A stretch of DNA of 64,000 bases from Symmetrospora coprosmae (GCA_008802785.1 VUYT01000035.1:1-64000); one strand, 5' to 3'. Shown: positions 25,001 to 36,210, counted from the stretch's first letter. Numbers and translations are program-made. The notes: a model not told the origin generated them from the letters alone.

Positions 25001-27575
25001 CCACTGCTTCGCGCTGCTCTGCTTCTTCGAGTGCTCGGACGACTTCGAGATGGCGAAGGTCATTTGGATCGAAGTGCTGCTGCGGGTATGGCTCAGGCTG
25101 TCCGGAGGTGTACGACTCGAAACGCAATGAAGTTTCAGGCTGCTGCGTTGACTGACCATTCCTAGGATCTGGTTTGTACGTTTCGCCGAAGCGATAGTCT
25201 GCTTCTTCGCCATAGCCGTGGTCCCCGAAGTACTGGGTATCGGGTGTGTCAGGACCCCAAGACTGCCGCGAATCCCCAGTCGAGAGCGGGACCGCCGAAT
25301 ACTGCATGCTGGACACGCGCGATGACCCAACGGACGACGTTAGAAAGGGCGAGCCAGGCGAGAGAGGGGGCACTGAAAGCCGCTGCTGAATGCTCGCACG
25401 GAGAGCGTGTCGGTCTACGCTGAGCCGAGCGGCGAGCTGGTCCGTGCTCATGCGCATCCCGCTCGGGAGGCAGAACGAGTCTGAGGCGAGGATACTGGCG
25501 AGGACAGAATCGGTGACGCCGAAACTCGCTCGAGGATCGAGTGACGCATAGCCGGACCATCTCGCGGGCGGTAAGACGGGCTGCTGCATTGCAGCAAGCG
25601 AGTCTGTTCTGAGAGCCGCCCTTGTACCGCCGCTAGACTTGCTGCGCTGCCTACCCGCGGATCGAGCGGGGTGTGTCTGGTCGAATACCAAACCTCGTGA
25701 GTCCTGCAAGGCCTGGTCCGGGGAAGGTGGATGGTGCTGGTGGGAATGTCGGGGTGCCGGAGATGTGGGTGGCTGAGACCGATGTGCCATGCTGGCAGTG
25801 ACCGACTGGCGCCGCTCCCTCTTAGGACTGTCAGGATAGCAGGAGCCCCAATCGTCTTGCTCGCCCGCACCCGCCACCTGGTCGCACGCACTAGCCGCAA
25901 CTTGTGCTGGCTCCACGAGAAAGCTTTTCTTGCCTTCTACTGGTTGCGCAGCGCTGGTCTGATCCTCCCTGTCCTCCTTCAGCTGCACCAGACTTTCGCG
26001 CAAAGCGGTGGGAACGCTGTCACGCCGCGCATACGGCGAGTCACTGTCCAGCCCTGGAATGCCGAGGCCTTTGAGCAGGCTCGAGAGCCGCCTGTCCCGC
26101 TCAAAATCATCTTGAGACGGATCTGGCGCGTCTGGCACAATGTCCTCGAACGTCGCCGTCTTGTTGACGGACAAGTCGGCCGGATCGTTCCGGAGACTGC
26201 GGACGAGCGGGCTGGCTGACGGGTGATGCGACCGGGACAGGTCATGGGTTATGATGGAGGCTACCTGGTTGATGTCTCCTTGGTAATATTGCGAAAGATG
26301 TGGTAGTGCAGGAGATGCGGCTGAGGGGCGCCGATTGCGCCTCGTGGACTGCGGGCGGTGCTGGGGATCCGGCTCGGGTGCATCGTCGAAGGCACCGGCT
26401 GGCAAGCTGCGAGCATCCTGCTTATAGCTTGACTGAGCAATAGCAGATGCTTGACCGAGTGTGTGATCGCGGGAAGGAGCCTGTTGCGCAGGAAGCGGTG
26501 CTCCAGGTGAATGGGTGGTGCGTCTCTCCGAACGAGGTGGTCGAGGTGGTTTTGATGGTAGGCTGGCTTGTCCCGGACCGCGAGGAGGCGCCGATGTCGA
26601 TGACGGAGCATGCTGCAGCTGCAGTTGCTGCTGCTGAGGACCGCGCCCCGCTTCGAAGGGAATCTGGGGTGTCCTAGGTGTACGCTCGGAGTTGCTTATC
26701 GCGTGCACTGCAGGCTGAGAGGTGCCGCCCGATCGCCCAGCTAGCTCACGCGTTATTTCAGCCGCCATCTCGAGCTGGTGCTCCCGTGCGAATGCGAGGA
26801 TGAAGTCGGCATCCAATTGGTCCATCTCCGGTGAAGGTGGCTCACGAGCGGGTGCTGCTACCGAAGGCGTGCGACTTCGAGAAGGGCGCTGGTGATGCGA
26901 CTCCACCGCGTAATGAGGTTGAGAGTATCCGTGCTGGGCTGAGGCAGCTGGCTGTGGCGCTCTACCGACCCTGTTCATGAATGCCTCGAAGCGAGCATCG
27001 GGCTGTCGCGAAGCAGTCGGTGGATGCTGGGCTGCATCTACCTCGGGCGACTGATGATTCGGCGCTAGACGTTGCTGTCTGGATGTGGTGGGGTGCGGAC
27101 CGAGATGCGGGGAGGAGGCCGTGGGCGGTCGATGCGCGCCTCGACCGACACCAATCTGGGGAGCGGCCGGAGACGATGTGAAGCGCGTCGGTCGCCTTTC
27201 TGTAGCCGTGGCAGATGGTACGCCAATAGAGGAGGGTACGCGCGCTCGCGAGATGCTTCTTGCCGTCGGGGCGCTGTTGGCGGAGTACGCAGGCTCGGTA
27301 CGGAGCGGTTTTGCTGCACTCGCCTGAAAGCCTTGAAGGGACGGCGAAGTATTGAGGCGATACTCCTTTAGCTGGAAAGGGAGGCCATTCGTTCTGCTCA
27401 GCGTGGGACTGTTACGCCCTCGCCCAGTCCGGCCGGCCATGGCACTCACATCAGGAGGTGGACGCTTGCCACGACTGCGCTTCCCGCCAGTACTGACTGT
27501 CTGGATGCCTTCCATCCTGTGCGAGGCCGTCGAGCCTGCGTGATACGATATCGCCTCGCTGCCGTCCTTCCCCAT
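22002..27575 (-). CDS. Large Dbl-family Rho guanine-nucleotide exchange factor (1,810 aa)
   Basis: Exons 27575-24006, 23934-23106 and 23035-22002, joined in phases 0 and 1. The first about 1,000 residues are a disordered Ser/Pro/Gln-rich region. A DH (RhoGEF) domain runs from about 1034 to 1215 with RRQEVIYELSQTEESFVNGL, LLRLAEAILPFIPQL and the hallmark FLLKPVQRLMKYPLFFK, which continues across the intron as QLCDLSSPNHPDH. A split PH domain follows (QAFVFNDLVVFATKH ... YRVVDDWGAARILSVTDV ... HEHLLALELLPVW). The tail is charged and repetitive. DH-PH proteins activate Rho/Cdc42-type GTPases to steer polarity and wall synthesis. I see no CH, PB1, BAR or CNH module, so it is not an evident Cdc24 or Rom2 orthologue. 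Confidence 0.88.
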
Positions 27576-28136
27576 CCCTCTTGCGGTGCCTTGACCGCCT
27601 GCGATGCCTATCTCTTTGGTGAAGCCCTCTGAGGTGGTCGGTAGGACAGCACGAGGGAGGCAATATTGTGCGTCTCTGCGTCAGTTGCGCGCAGCATCAG
27701 TCTGTTGTTCCTTCATTGCCGAGGTGGCCAGCGCCTCGATGGCGGGCCCATTCTCGCCCAGTCCCGGTCGCTACGGCCGTCCGAGCTCAGCGCTTGTTGA
27801 CATATCAGACAGGACCGGCCGCTGTGGTGCGAGGGGCGGCAGTAGCAATCAGTATGACTCGACATGACTGTGCTGTCATTGTTGCTACCGCTGCGAAGGG
27901 CCCGAAGACGTGTCTGCTTGTGGGCCGCTCGAGCTGCAAGACGCTTGACAGGCGTCTAGAGCGCTTCGGTATGGCATTGCAGCGGGAACACAGCCCTCGC
28001 TGTCCCGTGATTTGATGGCTACACTCATGCAACGCGGAAGCTGGCTACATCTTGCAGTATCAGCGATGCGGGTGTGTGGGCTGAAGCAGAAAGCTCCTGC
28101 CGCCGTCCAGACCTCCCTGGTCATCTTCCTCCCCTG
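27576..28136. promoter_or_regulatory. Intergenic region upstream of the RhoGEF gene, no gene seen
   Basis: 561 bases between the RhoGEF start and the SPO11 stop, both on the minus strand. No supported frame or RNA gene. It probably holds the RhoGEF promoter and the SPO11 3' end. Confidence 0.4.
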
Positions 28137-30874
28137 TCAGCCCTCTTCGACCTCTTCCTGCTCTCCGTCCCACTGAACGATCTGCTCGAAATACTCGCTA
28201 ATCTTGACTCGCAGATAGTCACGAAGGCCATCTGGGTTGACCGATGACAGGATCTGAATCTCGGCCTTAGCTTGTCGATGAAGCATGGCCTCTAGCTCCT
28301 CCCTGCGGCACCCGTGAACTCGGCTCATCATCGTGAAGCTGGACAGCGAAGGGGTTCAGCACTCACTTGATAGCCTCGTCCAGCTTCGGCTCCCCCAACA
28401 TCCTGTTCGCACTCGCGATGTCCGTCTCCGTCAGCGGCAGGAGGTACGCTTCATCCGTGCCGAATCTGTGAATCCGGATCCACGGCATCAGCCGTCGCTA
28501 GGCTGTCATCTCCTCAAGTGGGTCGCCACACTGCTCACCTGTGCATGTCTTCAACCGTGACTCCGAGCCACTCGAGCCTATCGGCCCGCAGATTCTCGAC
28601 ATCGAACGACATCTGTGTCGACCCGTCTCGGTAGGTCGTAAAAATTCTGAGACCAGCAGGATCCGCATCGACGAGGCAGAAGATGGGAACGCTAGACATT
28701 CACCGAGAGACAGCGTCAGCTGTAGATGGCCATTCTGGGCTTGCTTGCAGCCAGACCCACCTTTCTTCGAGACTGTCAGCGAGATTGTGAACCAGCTCGC
28801 GTGTCACGACGTCCGGAAACCCCTTGCCGGTGATGATGACTGACTGCCCGAGTACCTCGTCGTTGACGAAGTCCGATGTCGACAGACCTCGAAAGATGGC
28901 ATCCTTCTCGATGACCAGGACGAAGCGGACGTCGGGCGATACCTCCAGACCAGCCAAGCTCTCAGTAGGTGGGATGAGGGTGCCCTGTGGTTACAGATGC
29001 AGAGTCTCATGACATGCTCTACACGACTTGCATGTCTCGAGATCCGCTCACGGAGGTATTGGCGAGGCAGTCAATCCGATTGTCGTCCTTGGTGACCAGA
29101 GTGAGGTGGCCAAATACGAGGCCCTTGGCTGCGGCGGCCTACGACGTAACGAGTCATCTTGAGCATGAGTACCCCTGATCTAGTCTTCGCTTAGCTGAGC
29201 AGCAAACGCACTATATTGAGATCGCTTCGTCGAACGCCCAATGTTGCAGCGAGATCGCTGGCAGCCTGGAGATTCCGCCTCACTATAACTTAGCTGGCCC
29301 ACATTATTACGCGTCCGGGGCCAGCTCACCTTATCCACTGACGCTTGCGTTCCGAAAAGTGCTTTGTCCTGATAGTAGATGTCGCTGTAGGCAGTTGACA
29401 GCCTCAGCGAGGATGCTCCCTTCTGCCGCGCACCAAGCTGGACCTACCGAAGCGTCATCACCTGCCCTCGCCGTAATGCCTGCATCGAGAGTTCCATGAC
29501 TCGGAGTAGAACGGCTGGAACATTCGCGAGTGAGCTCGCTAGAATTCCCGCCCAAGCGAGTTTAGATACCCGCACCAGTCTGCTTCGGGCCCCGCCCGTC
29601 TGCGAGCTTGACCTCCCTGTGCGAGGCGCCGACGCCTTTCCGCTGAGATGAGGATGTAAGCTGTGAGTATTGGCTTTCTTCACCAGCCTCAATCTCCTCG
29701 GAATCACTTCAGCAGAGTTTGCACAGGCGAGGGAAGCAGGGGAGCGGAATCAGCATAGCATCTGAAAGACAGCTTTACCATCGCATTCGGTAGACGACAA
29801 GCATACGCGTTCCTGTTGCGATTGACAAGCTTGATGCTGACCCCAGGCGGTTTTGCCTTGGCTTTGCGAACGCGCCTTCCAGTCCGGACGGCCGCCTTCT
29901 TGCCCTTCTTCTGGCTTCCGGAGAAAGACCCTTCTCCATTTCCGAGGCCCTGCGTCTGCGTGTTCTCGTCATCTCCATCCATGTCCTCCTCCTCTTCCTC
30001 CTGGCTCTGGCTCGCTCCGCCGTCTTCGCCGACTTCTTCGCAATCGCTTGTCTCGGGTGCTAGCTTGGCGGTGCACCGGACGAGCTGAAGCATGATGGAC
30101 ATGGCCATGCTCTCCAGCTTACCGATGACGACGTCTCTGTGGCGGGTCATGGTTGATTTTAACAAGAGTGAGCTTCCTCTCAACAGCAGTAAGACAGACG
30201 CAAGGCTGGCCAGCGAGGAAAGAGAGAACACAGAAAAGGAAATAGGTGCCGGGCTCAGGGGCCCACCTTCGCTGTTCCTCTGTCATGTTCGGGACATACT
30301 CGATCTCGCGAGTCTCCAGGTCCGCCAATACAGCGGCGATCTCACTGGCCTTGAGTCGCTCGAAGCCGGTCTGCCCACTTTCATCGGACATGCTTTCGCC
30401 CATCTCGTTTCCCGCGTCATCAGGAGCTTGTGACGTAACGGCCGTGCTAGTATCAGGTGCGAGAAAAGTACTCTCCGTCCCGCTACTGGACGCAGTCGTG
30501 TGATGCTGGCTGCTGGATGGAGAAGAGCCCGAGCACGCTCTAGTCATCGAAGACGAGGCGGTGCCGGTGTAAGCGTCGGATATGTTCGGAAGGGGACAGT
30601 CGTCGTCGTCGTCGCTGAAGGTGATGACGTCGCTGTCGCGCGAGAAGGGAGAGGGGTACGCCATGCCGGAGGTCGTGGCCCCTGGCTGAGCCAGACCGAT
30701 CTCGCGCTCGTGCGGAGTAGAGGGAGAGACGGAAGAGCCGGAGGCTAGCGAGTACGATGTAGCTTGGCTCGTACGACTGAACAGCATAGGATCGTCCTCG
30801 TCATCGCTGAAGCCGAGCAGCTTCAGACCGTCCTCCGCAGCCATGTGATCGTATGTCCAATCATGCGCCGACAT
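28137..30874 (-). CDS. SPO11: Meiotic double-strand-break transesterase Spo11 (677 aa, 10 exons)
   Basis: Exons 30874-30267, 30136-29779, 29677-29448, 29384-29330, 29265-29212, 29138-29052, 28984-28761, 28691-28539, 28465-28367 and 28302-28137; all phases close. Spo11 is a topoisomerase VI A-like protein that cuts DNA to start meiotic recombination. The catalytic tyrosine motif is rebuilt exactly at the exon 3/4 splice (LRDIYYQDKALFG, second Tyr about residue 403). The TOPRIM metal site is present: Glu in FVLVIEKDAIF (about 490) and the DxD in FCLVDADPAGL (about 547/549). LNIAAAAKGLVFG and ITGKGFPDVVTR are further family strings. Two parts are long for a Spo11: an acidic Ser-rich 200-residue N-terminus and an acidic insert near 230-260. 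Acceptors of introns 1 and 2 are less certain than the rest. Confidence 0.93.
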
Positions 30875-31060
30875 CACCGTCCTGTCGCGCCGGCGAGTCT
30901 GGTGCGCTCTGTTGGGATTGCGAAACGCTGGTGGAGCAGAGGAGAGAGGGACCGGGGTGGACTGCAACGAGATGGAAAGAAGACAAGCCGGGAAAGATCC
31001 GAGGCAGCGGAGTTTCTCGAGCGGAGTTTTGCGGAGGTCACTTGCTCTTGCTGACACACG

Positions 31061-32377
31061 CTACAGCTTGCTCTTCTCCACATGCAAGCGCTCTAGATTT
31101 ACTTCGCTCCTTGCTATCCCTTCCCTCCATCGAGGTGCAGCTGTCTGCACGAAACTACCGTAGCCCTTGTCGAGGTCCTTTTCGAGCTCGGCGGCAAGCT
31201 GCAGCCCATCCAGGATGGCGTGGTTGCCTCCTTCTCCAGCCTGTGGAGAAGAATGGTCTTCAACTTCAGCACTCGGCTTCTGGACGCGCGTCCAGCGCGA
31301 AGACTCACCACTATCGGCACCGCATGAGCTGCATCTCCCAGCAGCCCAACGCGCTTAGGCAACTTTGCCAGATCATTATCGGACAGCCTGACGGAGCGCA
31401 TCAGCCACGACAAGAGCTTGTCGTCTCTTGCTTCCTTGGCGTCAAAGATCTCCTTGAATGGCTGCTCGAGCTCCCCAAGCTCAGCCAGTTCCTCGAAGAA
31501 CGCCTCTGGGATGACCTTGGCGTCCTCCTTGGGCCTGTCTGGCGTGAAGAGCTTGTCGCCTCCTTCCGCCTTGCTTGCCGGGCGAGAGTACGTGTAGCTG
31601 ATCGAGATGCGTTCTGGCTCGGTATCGTTGATGGAGATGACGAGGCCGGTCTCGCCGAGGGTCTTGGTGATGGAAGCCGTGCTTGCGAAAGCGGAGGCGA
31701 AAACCTCATCGAAGAGCGATCTAGAGACGCGCCGCTGGCCATTGATGACGGAGTAGCGCAGGACGTCCGGCTTGATGTGCGGCAGTACCTGCTCTCGGGC
31801 TGCAGAACCGCTATCAGCGGCCGGGCATCGCTTCACAGCAGGACGCTGCGCTCACCTATTGAATGCACGCCATCCGCGGCAATAAGCAAAGAACCTCGCA
31901 CTGACTCGCCATTTTCGAACTCGGCCGTCACGCTCTGACTCTCTGTCGTGCTGATGCTCCTGAGGCGATGGTCCCATCTGATCTCGACGCTTTCAGCGAG
32001 AAAGTCGCGCAACTTTCGCTTGTTAGCCCGCAGGAGATCTTCTTTGTTGGCGTTCTCGACGTGTCCTTGTCGTCCGATGGCGGCATCGACTGCAACTGCT
32101 TTGCGGAAGCTTGCCTCATCCACCTTGAGAAGGTCCAGCAGCGGTCGGTACGCCGACGGCTGGAGCGTCAGGCCGTACCCTGGAGACTTGCCCTTTGCAG
32201 CTTGCTCGAAGACGATGGTGGGGATGTTCTTCTTGAGGAGCGAGCGGGCGACTGGTGGGTGCAGATGTCCGTCAGCCGTGGGAATCTCCGCCTCGCCGAT
32301 GGCATGGGATGGGCCAACTCGCGTACGAGGCCAGCGAGGCCAGCTCCGATGATGAGCACGGGAGAGGCGGACGTCAT
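31061..32377 (-). CDS. FAD-dependent monooxygenase (about 372 aa) with an odd first junction
   Basis: Exons 32377-32326, 32251-31856, 31799-31309 and 31240-31061. This is an aromatic-ring-hydroxylase-type flavoprotein: N-terminal Rossmann motif VLIIGAGLAGL, ADGVHSI in the middle and the second FAD motif GLLGDAAHAVP near residue 285, followed by the conserved EGGNHAILDGLQLA. The substrate cannot be told from sequence. The first junction does not fit GT-AG: the only donor (GTACGC at 32326) and the only good acceptor (CACCAG at 32252) leave the frame one base short of the conserved GLVARSLLKK, so I place the break at 32326/32251. The gene ends 186 bases upstream of the SPO11 start on the same strand. 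Confidence 0.8.
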
Positions 32378-32816
32378 ATCGAGTGAGCGTGGAGAAGATG
32401 CCTAATTGCTGTTGGATCGGATGGGAGAGGGGCGCCGGACGGAGGAGGTCGCGAGGAGGTGGACACGTGAAATGGCCGTGACGTAATCACGGGGCTTGCC
32501 CAGAGACCAAACACCAGCTCTTTGCGGAACTGGCACTGTCAACGCGCAATGGAGCCGTTGACAGACCTCCCCGACGTACCCTGGAGAACCTGCCATCTGA
32601 GATCCTTTCACGCGTCTTTGCCAACCTACAACCAGATCACGTCGCGGCGAAGTCGAGCTACTGCCTCTTCTCACGAAGCCTCCTGCCCTCGACCTCTAAG
32701 CTCGTGGATGCGCATGCACTCTTTGTCCTATCCGGTACGACACCTGGCGTTCGACTAAATTGCCGTATGATCTCAGTCATTCGCTGGTCTGCCTTCCACC
32801 CCGCATACTGCCGAAT
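32378..32816. promoter_or_regulatory. Divergent region between the monooxygenase and the GNAT gene
   Basis: It contains no complete gene, but an F-box-like fragment lies within it (see 32578-32760). The rest probably holds the two promoters. Confidence 0.4.
32578..32760 (+). pseudogene. F-box-like gene fragment
   Basis: A plus-strand frame open from 32482 to 32817 carries LENLPSEILSRVFANLQPD near its middle, the typical opening of an F-box, followed by a Cys/Ser-Arg and LLPS...LVDAHALFVLS pattern of the kind seen right after F-boxes in basidiomycete proteins. No ATG precedes it in frame, no leucine-rich or other repeats follow, and the frame stops on top of the next gene's start codon. I read it as a relic of a longer F-box gene, or an orphan exon of an unseen one. 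Confidence 0.45.
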
Positions 32817-33522
32817 ATGACCTCGCAGACGGTCATGCGCGCCGCACATCACGAGGATGCGTCTTCGCTCGCAGCCGTCGCAACAGCCGCACGAGCGTCC
32901 AATGACCTGGAAACGGTCATGTATCCCGGCGGCTTAACACCATCCCAGCTCGATGAAAGGGCCGCGTCGCACGCCTCCGACATCGCCGCGCCAAACAGCG
33001 TCGTTCTTGCAGCTCTGGATTCTGCGGCCGAGCGCATCGTCGGCTTCATCCACTGGCGCGAGGTGCTGGACGGGCACATCACTGCTGAGATGGAGAGTGC
33101 GTTCCTTGGGGCTTGGACAGGCCTTCCGGCCCTGGACGAGCTTGCGGCGCGGAATTGGAGGGTGTACAAGAGCACGATGGAAGACCATCCCCACATATGT
33201 GTGTGCCTTCACTGGGTCCGAAGCGGTACTCTCGGCTGACCTTGTTCCGCTTTGATCTTCGTAAGGCCTCGAGTCCATCTATGTCCACCCCGACTACCAG
33301 CGCAAGGGCATCGGAAGTGCCCTGCTACAGCGCTGTTTGTCAGAAGCGGACAACAAGCACGCTGCCATCTATCTCGAGGCCACGAAAGAAGGCGCGCCGC
33401 TGTACGAGCGCAAGGACTTCACCACAATTCGCGTCAACGACATGGACCTGACAGTCTGCGGGGGAGGAGAGATCACGGGGTTGTACCAGAACTTCGTGAT
33501 GGTTCGCAAGGCGAGGTCGTAA
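32817..33522 (+). CDS. GNAT-family N-acetyltransferase (212 aa)
   Basis: Exons 32817-33198 and 33266-33522 (donor GTGTGT, acceptor GTAAG, phase 1). The second exon brings the acetyl-CoA-binding motif A, VHPDYQRKGIGSALL (about residues 134-147), with the canonical Q/R-x-x-G-x-G loop, followed by AAIYLEATKEGAPLYERKDF, the usual beta-strand and Tyr-containing helix of the family. The N-terminal half contains the AAHHEDASSLAAVATAA helix. The acceptor substrate is not predictable; small-molecule detoxifying GNATs of fungi look like this. A shortened relative follows 146 bases downstream. The start is the first ATG of the frame. Confidence 0.87.
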
Positions 33523-33668
33523 AGACGTTTCCGCCTCTCGGCGCAGTGACCACGCCAACGCACGCACAGTATCTGTCGCAACGACTAACATGGTCGATGA
33601 GAGAGAGGGATATCGTCCGTGCTGACTCTCTGACGCTATTGCATTCTTCTCTCTCCATTGTCATACAC

Positions 33669-34052
33669 ATGCTAACTTTCAACATCAGTACGGTCTACGC
33701 TGAAGACGCCGCCGCAATAGCAGAAGTTGTAACCGCGGCCAGGCGCACGAACGCCCTGAAAGCACGCGGGTTCGTCACGGCCGCGGTGACAGGGCTAGAT
33801 CTGACGGAATGCGGGCAGGAGGGCGTGAATATGCGGTACGAAAACGCTTCTGATGGTTGGGGAGGCACGTCAGTAATCTTCCTGCAAGGACCCTCTCAGC
33901 CGCAGATCAGGACGCAGCGCCGGGCAGATAGCAGGCGGCTGAAAGAGATCTGGATGAGCCGTCAAGGAGGGCACACTAGGCTACATGGATACGGAGGATA
34001 TACTTCTGCAGCAGGCACGAACGAGAATGATGATGACGATGACGAGATGTAG
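33669..34052 (+). pseudogene. Interior-deleted copy of the neighbouring GNAT gene (127 aa frame)
   Basis: A single open frame from ATG to TAG. Its start (AEDAAAIAEVVTAARRTN) matches the neighbour's HEDASSLAAVATAARASN, and after a jump of roughly 150 residues it continues KARGFVTAAVTGLDLTECG, matching ERKDFTTIRVNDMDLTVCG. Motif A, needed to bind acetyl-CoA, is absent, so it cannot be an active acetyltransferase. An unrelated Arg-rich and Asp-rich tail follows. This looks like a tandem duplicate that lost its middle. The frame is still open, so it could be transcribed, possibly as a new short protein. Confidence 0.6.
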
Positions 34053-34081
34053 AACGAGAGAGCTAGTCAGATGGAGATGCC

Positions 34082-35936
34082 TCACCACTCCCAGACTTGT
34101 GCAACCCAGGCAGCGAGATCTGGAGTCCAGTTTTCCGACTTCTTGATCCAGTTGTGCTGCAACAACTGGCTGGGCGACGGCCTCCTCTGCGGATCCTTCT
34201 CGAGACTGCGCGTGCAGAATTGTACGGTATCAGCGACCGACTCGTAGAAACGGGTCGTGGCCAGCACTCACCAGAGCCGGACAAAATCCTGTATCGCCTT
34301 GGTCCACTTGATGCCTTGCGACAGGTCGTCCTGCATTGCCGGCGTGTCCATCGCGACAATGTAGGTCAACAGCTCAATGGGTCCGAGAGGCGGCTCGCCT
34401 TCTGGTGGGAAGGGGAAGCGGTTCATGGCGACTTCATGTATAGTTAAGCCGAGGGACCATATCTGTGTATACGCGCTGGGTCAGCCTTGTTCAGTTGGGG
34501 AAGACCATGGCTGTGTGGAGCTCACATCGGCCGTGATTGTGTACTTGGCCCCGCGAATCCGTTCGGGCTGCGATGGATGGACAAGCTCGTCAGCACGTGT
34601 GACACGCGCTTGCGCACCGAAAGCGGCCACACACTGCCATGTAGTAGCTCGTGCCGCAGAAGGTGCCCGCCATGCTGTTGATGAGCTCGCCAGAGATACC
34701 GAAATCACATAGCTTGATGAGGCCTGAGCGAGTGACGAGGATGTTGCTGGGTTTGATGTCTGCGGAGCGGGAAGAGAACGGGCATCGCTTTCAGCATTGG
34801 ACTTTCCTCGCAGCAACGACGCCGGGAGTGCACTCGCCCCTGTGAATGATCTTGCGGTCCTGCAAGTAGACGAGACCGTGCAGGACAGACTCTGCCACTT
34901 TTCCGAGCACCTTTTCGCCTGTCCGCCCTTTCCTCTCCTTGATCCTCCGGTATATTGCGTCGAGGCTTCCGCCCTCACAGTACTCCATGACGATGGCGAT
35001 CTGCGACTCGCTGTCCTCGAGGAAGGCGCCGTAGTACCGCGTGATCCAGTCCGCGCGGCACTCGCGGTTGAAGGCGAGCTCGCGCAGAATCTGCTTCTGC
35101 ACGTCCTCGTTCGGCGAGCTGGGTATTGTCTTCTTTGCCATGACTGTGCCCGACGGCTTGTGGAGCACCTTGCGCACCTCGCCCGAAGCGCCCTCGCCTA
35201 GCCGACCGAGGTCCTGCAGCGTCCCCGCAGAGAGGACGTACTCGTCCCCGTCGCCGTGGCTCGTCTCGGCCATGAGCTGTCCCTCGAACGACTGCGAGCG
35301 ACTCATGAGGTCCGAGCTGGACGATGCTGCAGACGGTGCGTAGCGGAACGATGATGGCGACGCGGCGGCGGCAGCGGCGGATGTCGACTGGATGGCCAGC
35401 TTGGGCTTGCCGTTGGGCGTACCACTGCCACTGCTTCGAGGGAGGGGCGGAGGACCTGTTGACGACGAGAGGACGCCTGGACGCAGCGTCTTTTCATGTT
35501 CGTCCAGCGAGAGCTGCTCGAACCCAGCTGCGACTGCGAGCGAGCCGGAGCTCGGCGGTGGCTGAGAATTGGCGCCGTTCTTGAACGAGAGGGATAGCTT
35601 GGGCGGCGCTGTACGCGGTGGTGTCTGTGCCGTTGCAGTCGATGTGAGAGGAGAGCCCTGTGCGCCTCGTGCTCCTCCTCCTCCCGCTGCACCCATCATG
35701 CCCGATAGTGACGCTGGCCCCGAGGTGGACGCCGCTGACGAAGGCGTCCGCTCCTCGCCCGGGGTTGTGCTGCTGCTGTTGCTGCTGCTCGAGTTTGACG
35801 ACGACTCGGACGAGGCGTTGCTGTGATTGTGCGAAGCCTCGTTCCTCGTCGTTGCTCCTGATGGCAGTTTGAGGGGAATCTCGAGACGCGGTCCTGGCTT
35901 CTTTGGGCGACCGGACTGGGGAATGATGGCGGACAT
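34082..35936 (-). CDS. MAP kinase kinase, Mkk1/Mkk2/Pek1 type (526 aa)
   Basis: Exons 35936-34838, 34759-34635, 34567-34526, 34462-34272 and 34205-34082. A near-N-terminal docking site ([13 protein letters not shown], residues 10-22) is typical for MAPKK-MAPK binding. After a Ser-rich disordered region of about 220 residues comes the kinase domain: Gly loop [13 protein letters not shown]-type [24 protein letters not shown], activation loop [19 protein letters not shown] with Ser and Thr at the two phosphorylation sites, and DVWSLG-type DIWSLGLT. This is the cell-wall-integrity MAPKK class in yeasts (inference by motif and layout). The first intron has no usable GT donor; GCGAGT at 34837 restores HRDIKPSN exactly, so it is taken as a GC-AG intron. 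It is divergent from glucosidase I. Confidence 0.9.
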
Positions 35937-36210
35937 GCTCGGGTACGCTGAATGCACAGTCGCGCGTCAGCGTCGACGTCGACGACTACGATAGTGCTGT
36001 TGCGCGCTATGCTCAATGTTGCTGCTGCTGCTGCTCACTGAATGGTGGGAGGATGACCAGGTCTTGGTCGCGTCGTCGTCGTCGTGGCCGTCGCCCATCC
36101 CCTCGCCGCCTCCTCAGGCTCCTTCGTCCCTCCCCTCTGCCCCGCCCGGCGTCATCGAAGAGCCCCGACGGAAACAGCACCAGCAAGCACATACCATCCA
36201 CCTCGTCAGG
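35937..36210. promoter_or_regulatory. Divergent promoter between the MAPKK and glucosidase I genes
   Basis: 274 bases between start codons if glucosidase I begins at 36211; an in-frame upstream ATG at 36016 would shrink this to 79. It is CT/CAG-rich. Shared control is inferred from spacing and from the linked cell-wall roles of the two genes. Confidence 0.4.

Noticed and set aside
36016-36210. Earlier in-frame ATG for glucosidase I
   Set aside because: The extra 65 residues look like untranslated leader (CT- and CAG-rich, low complexity), and the ATG at 36211 gives a normal signal-anchor. Kept only as an alternative.
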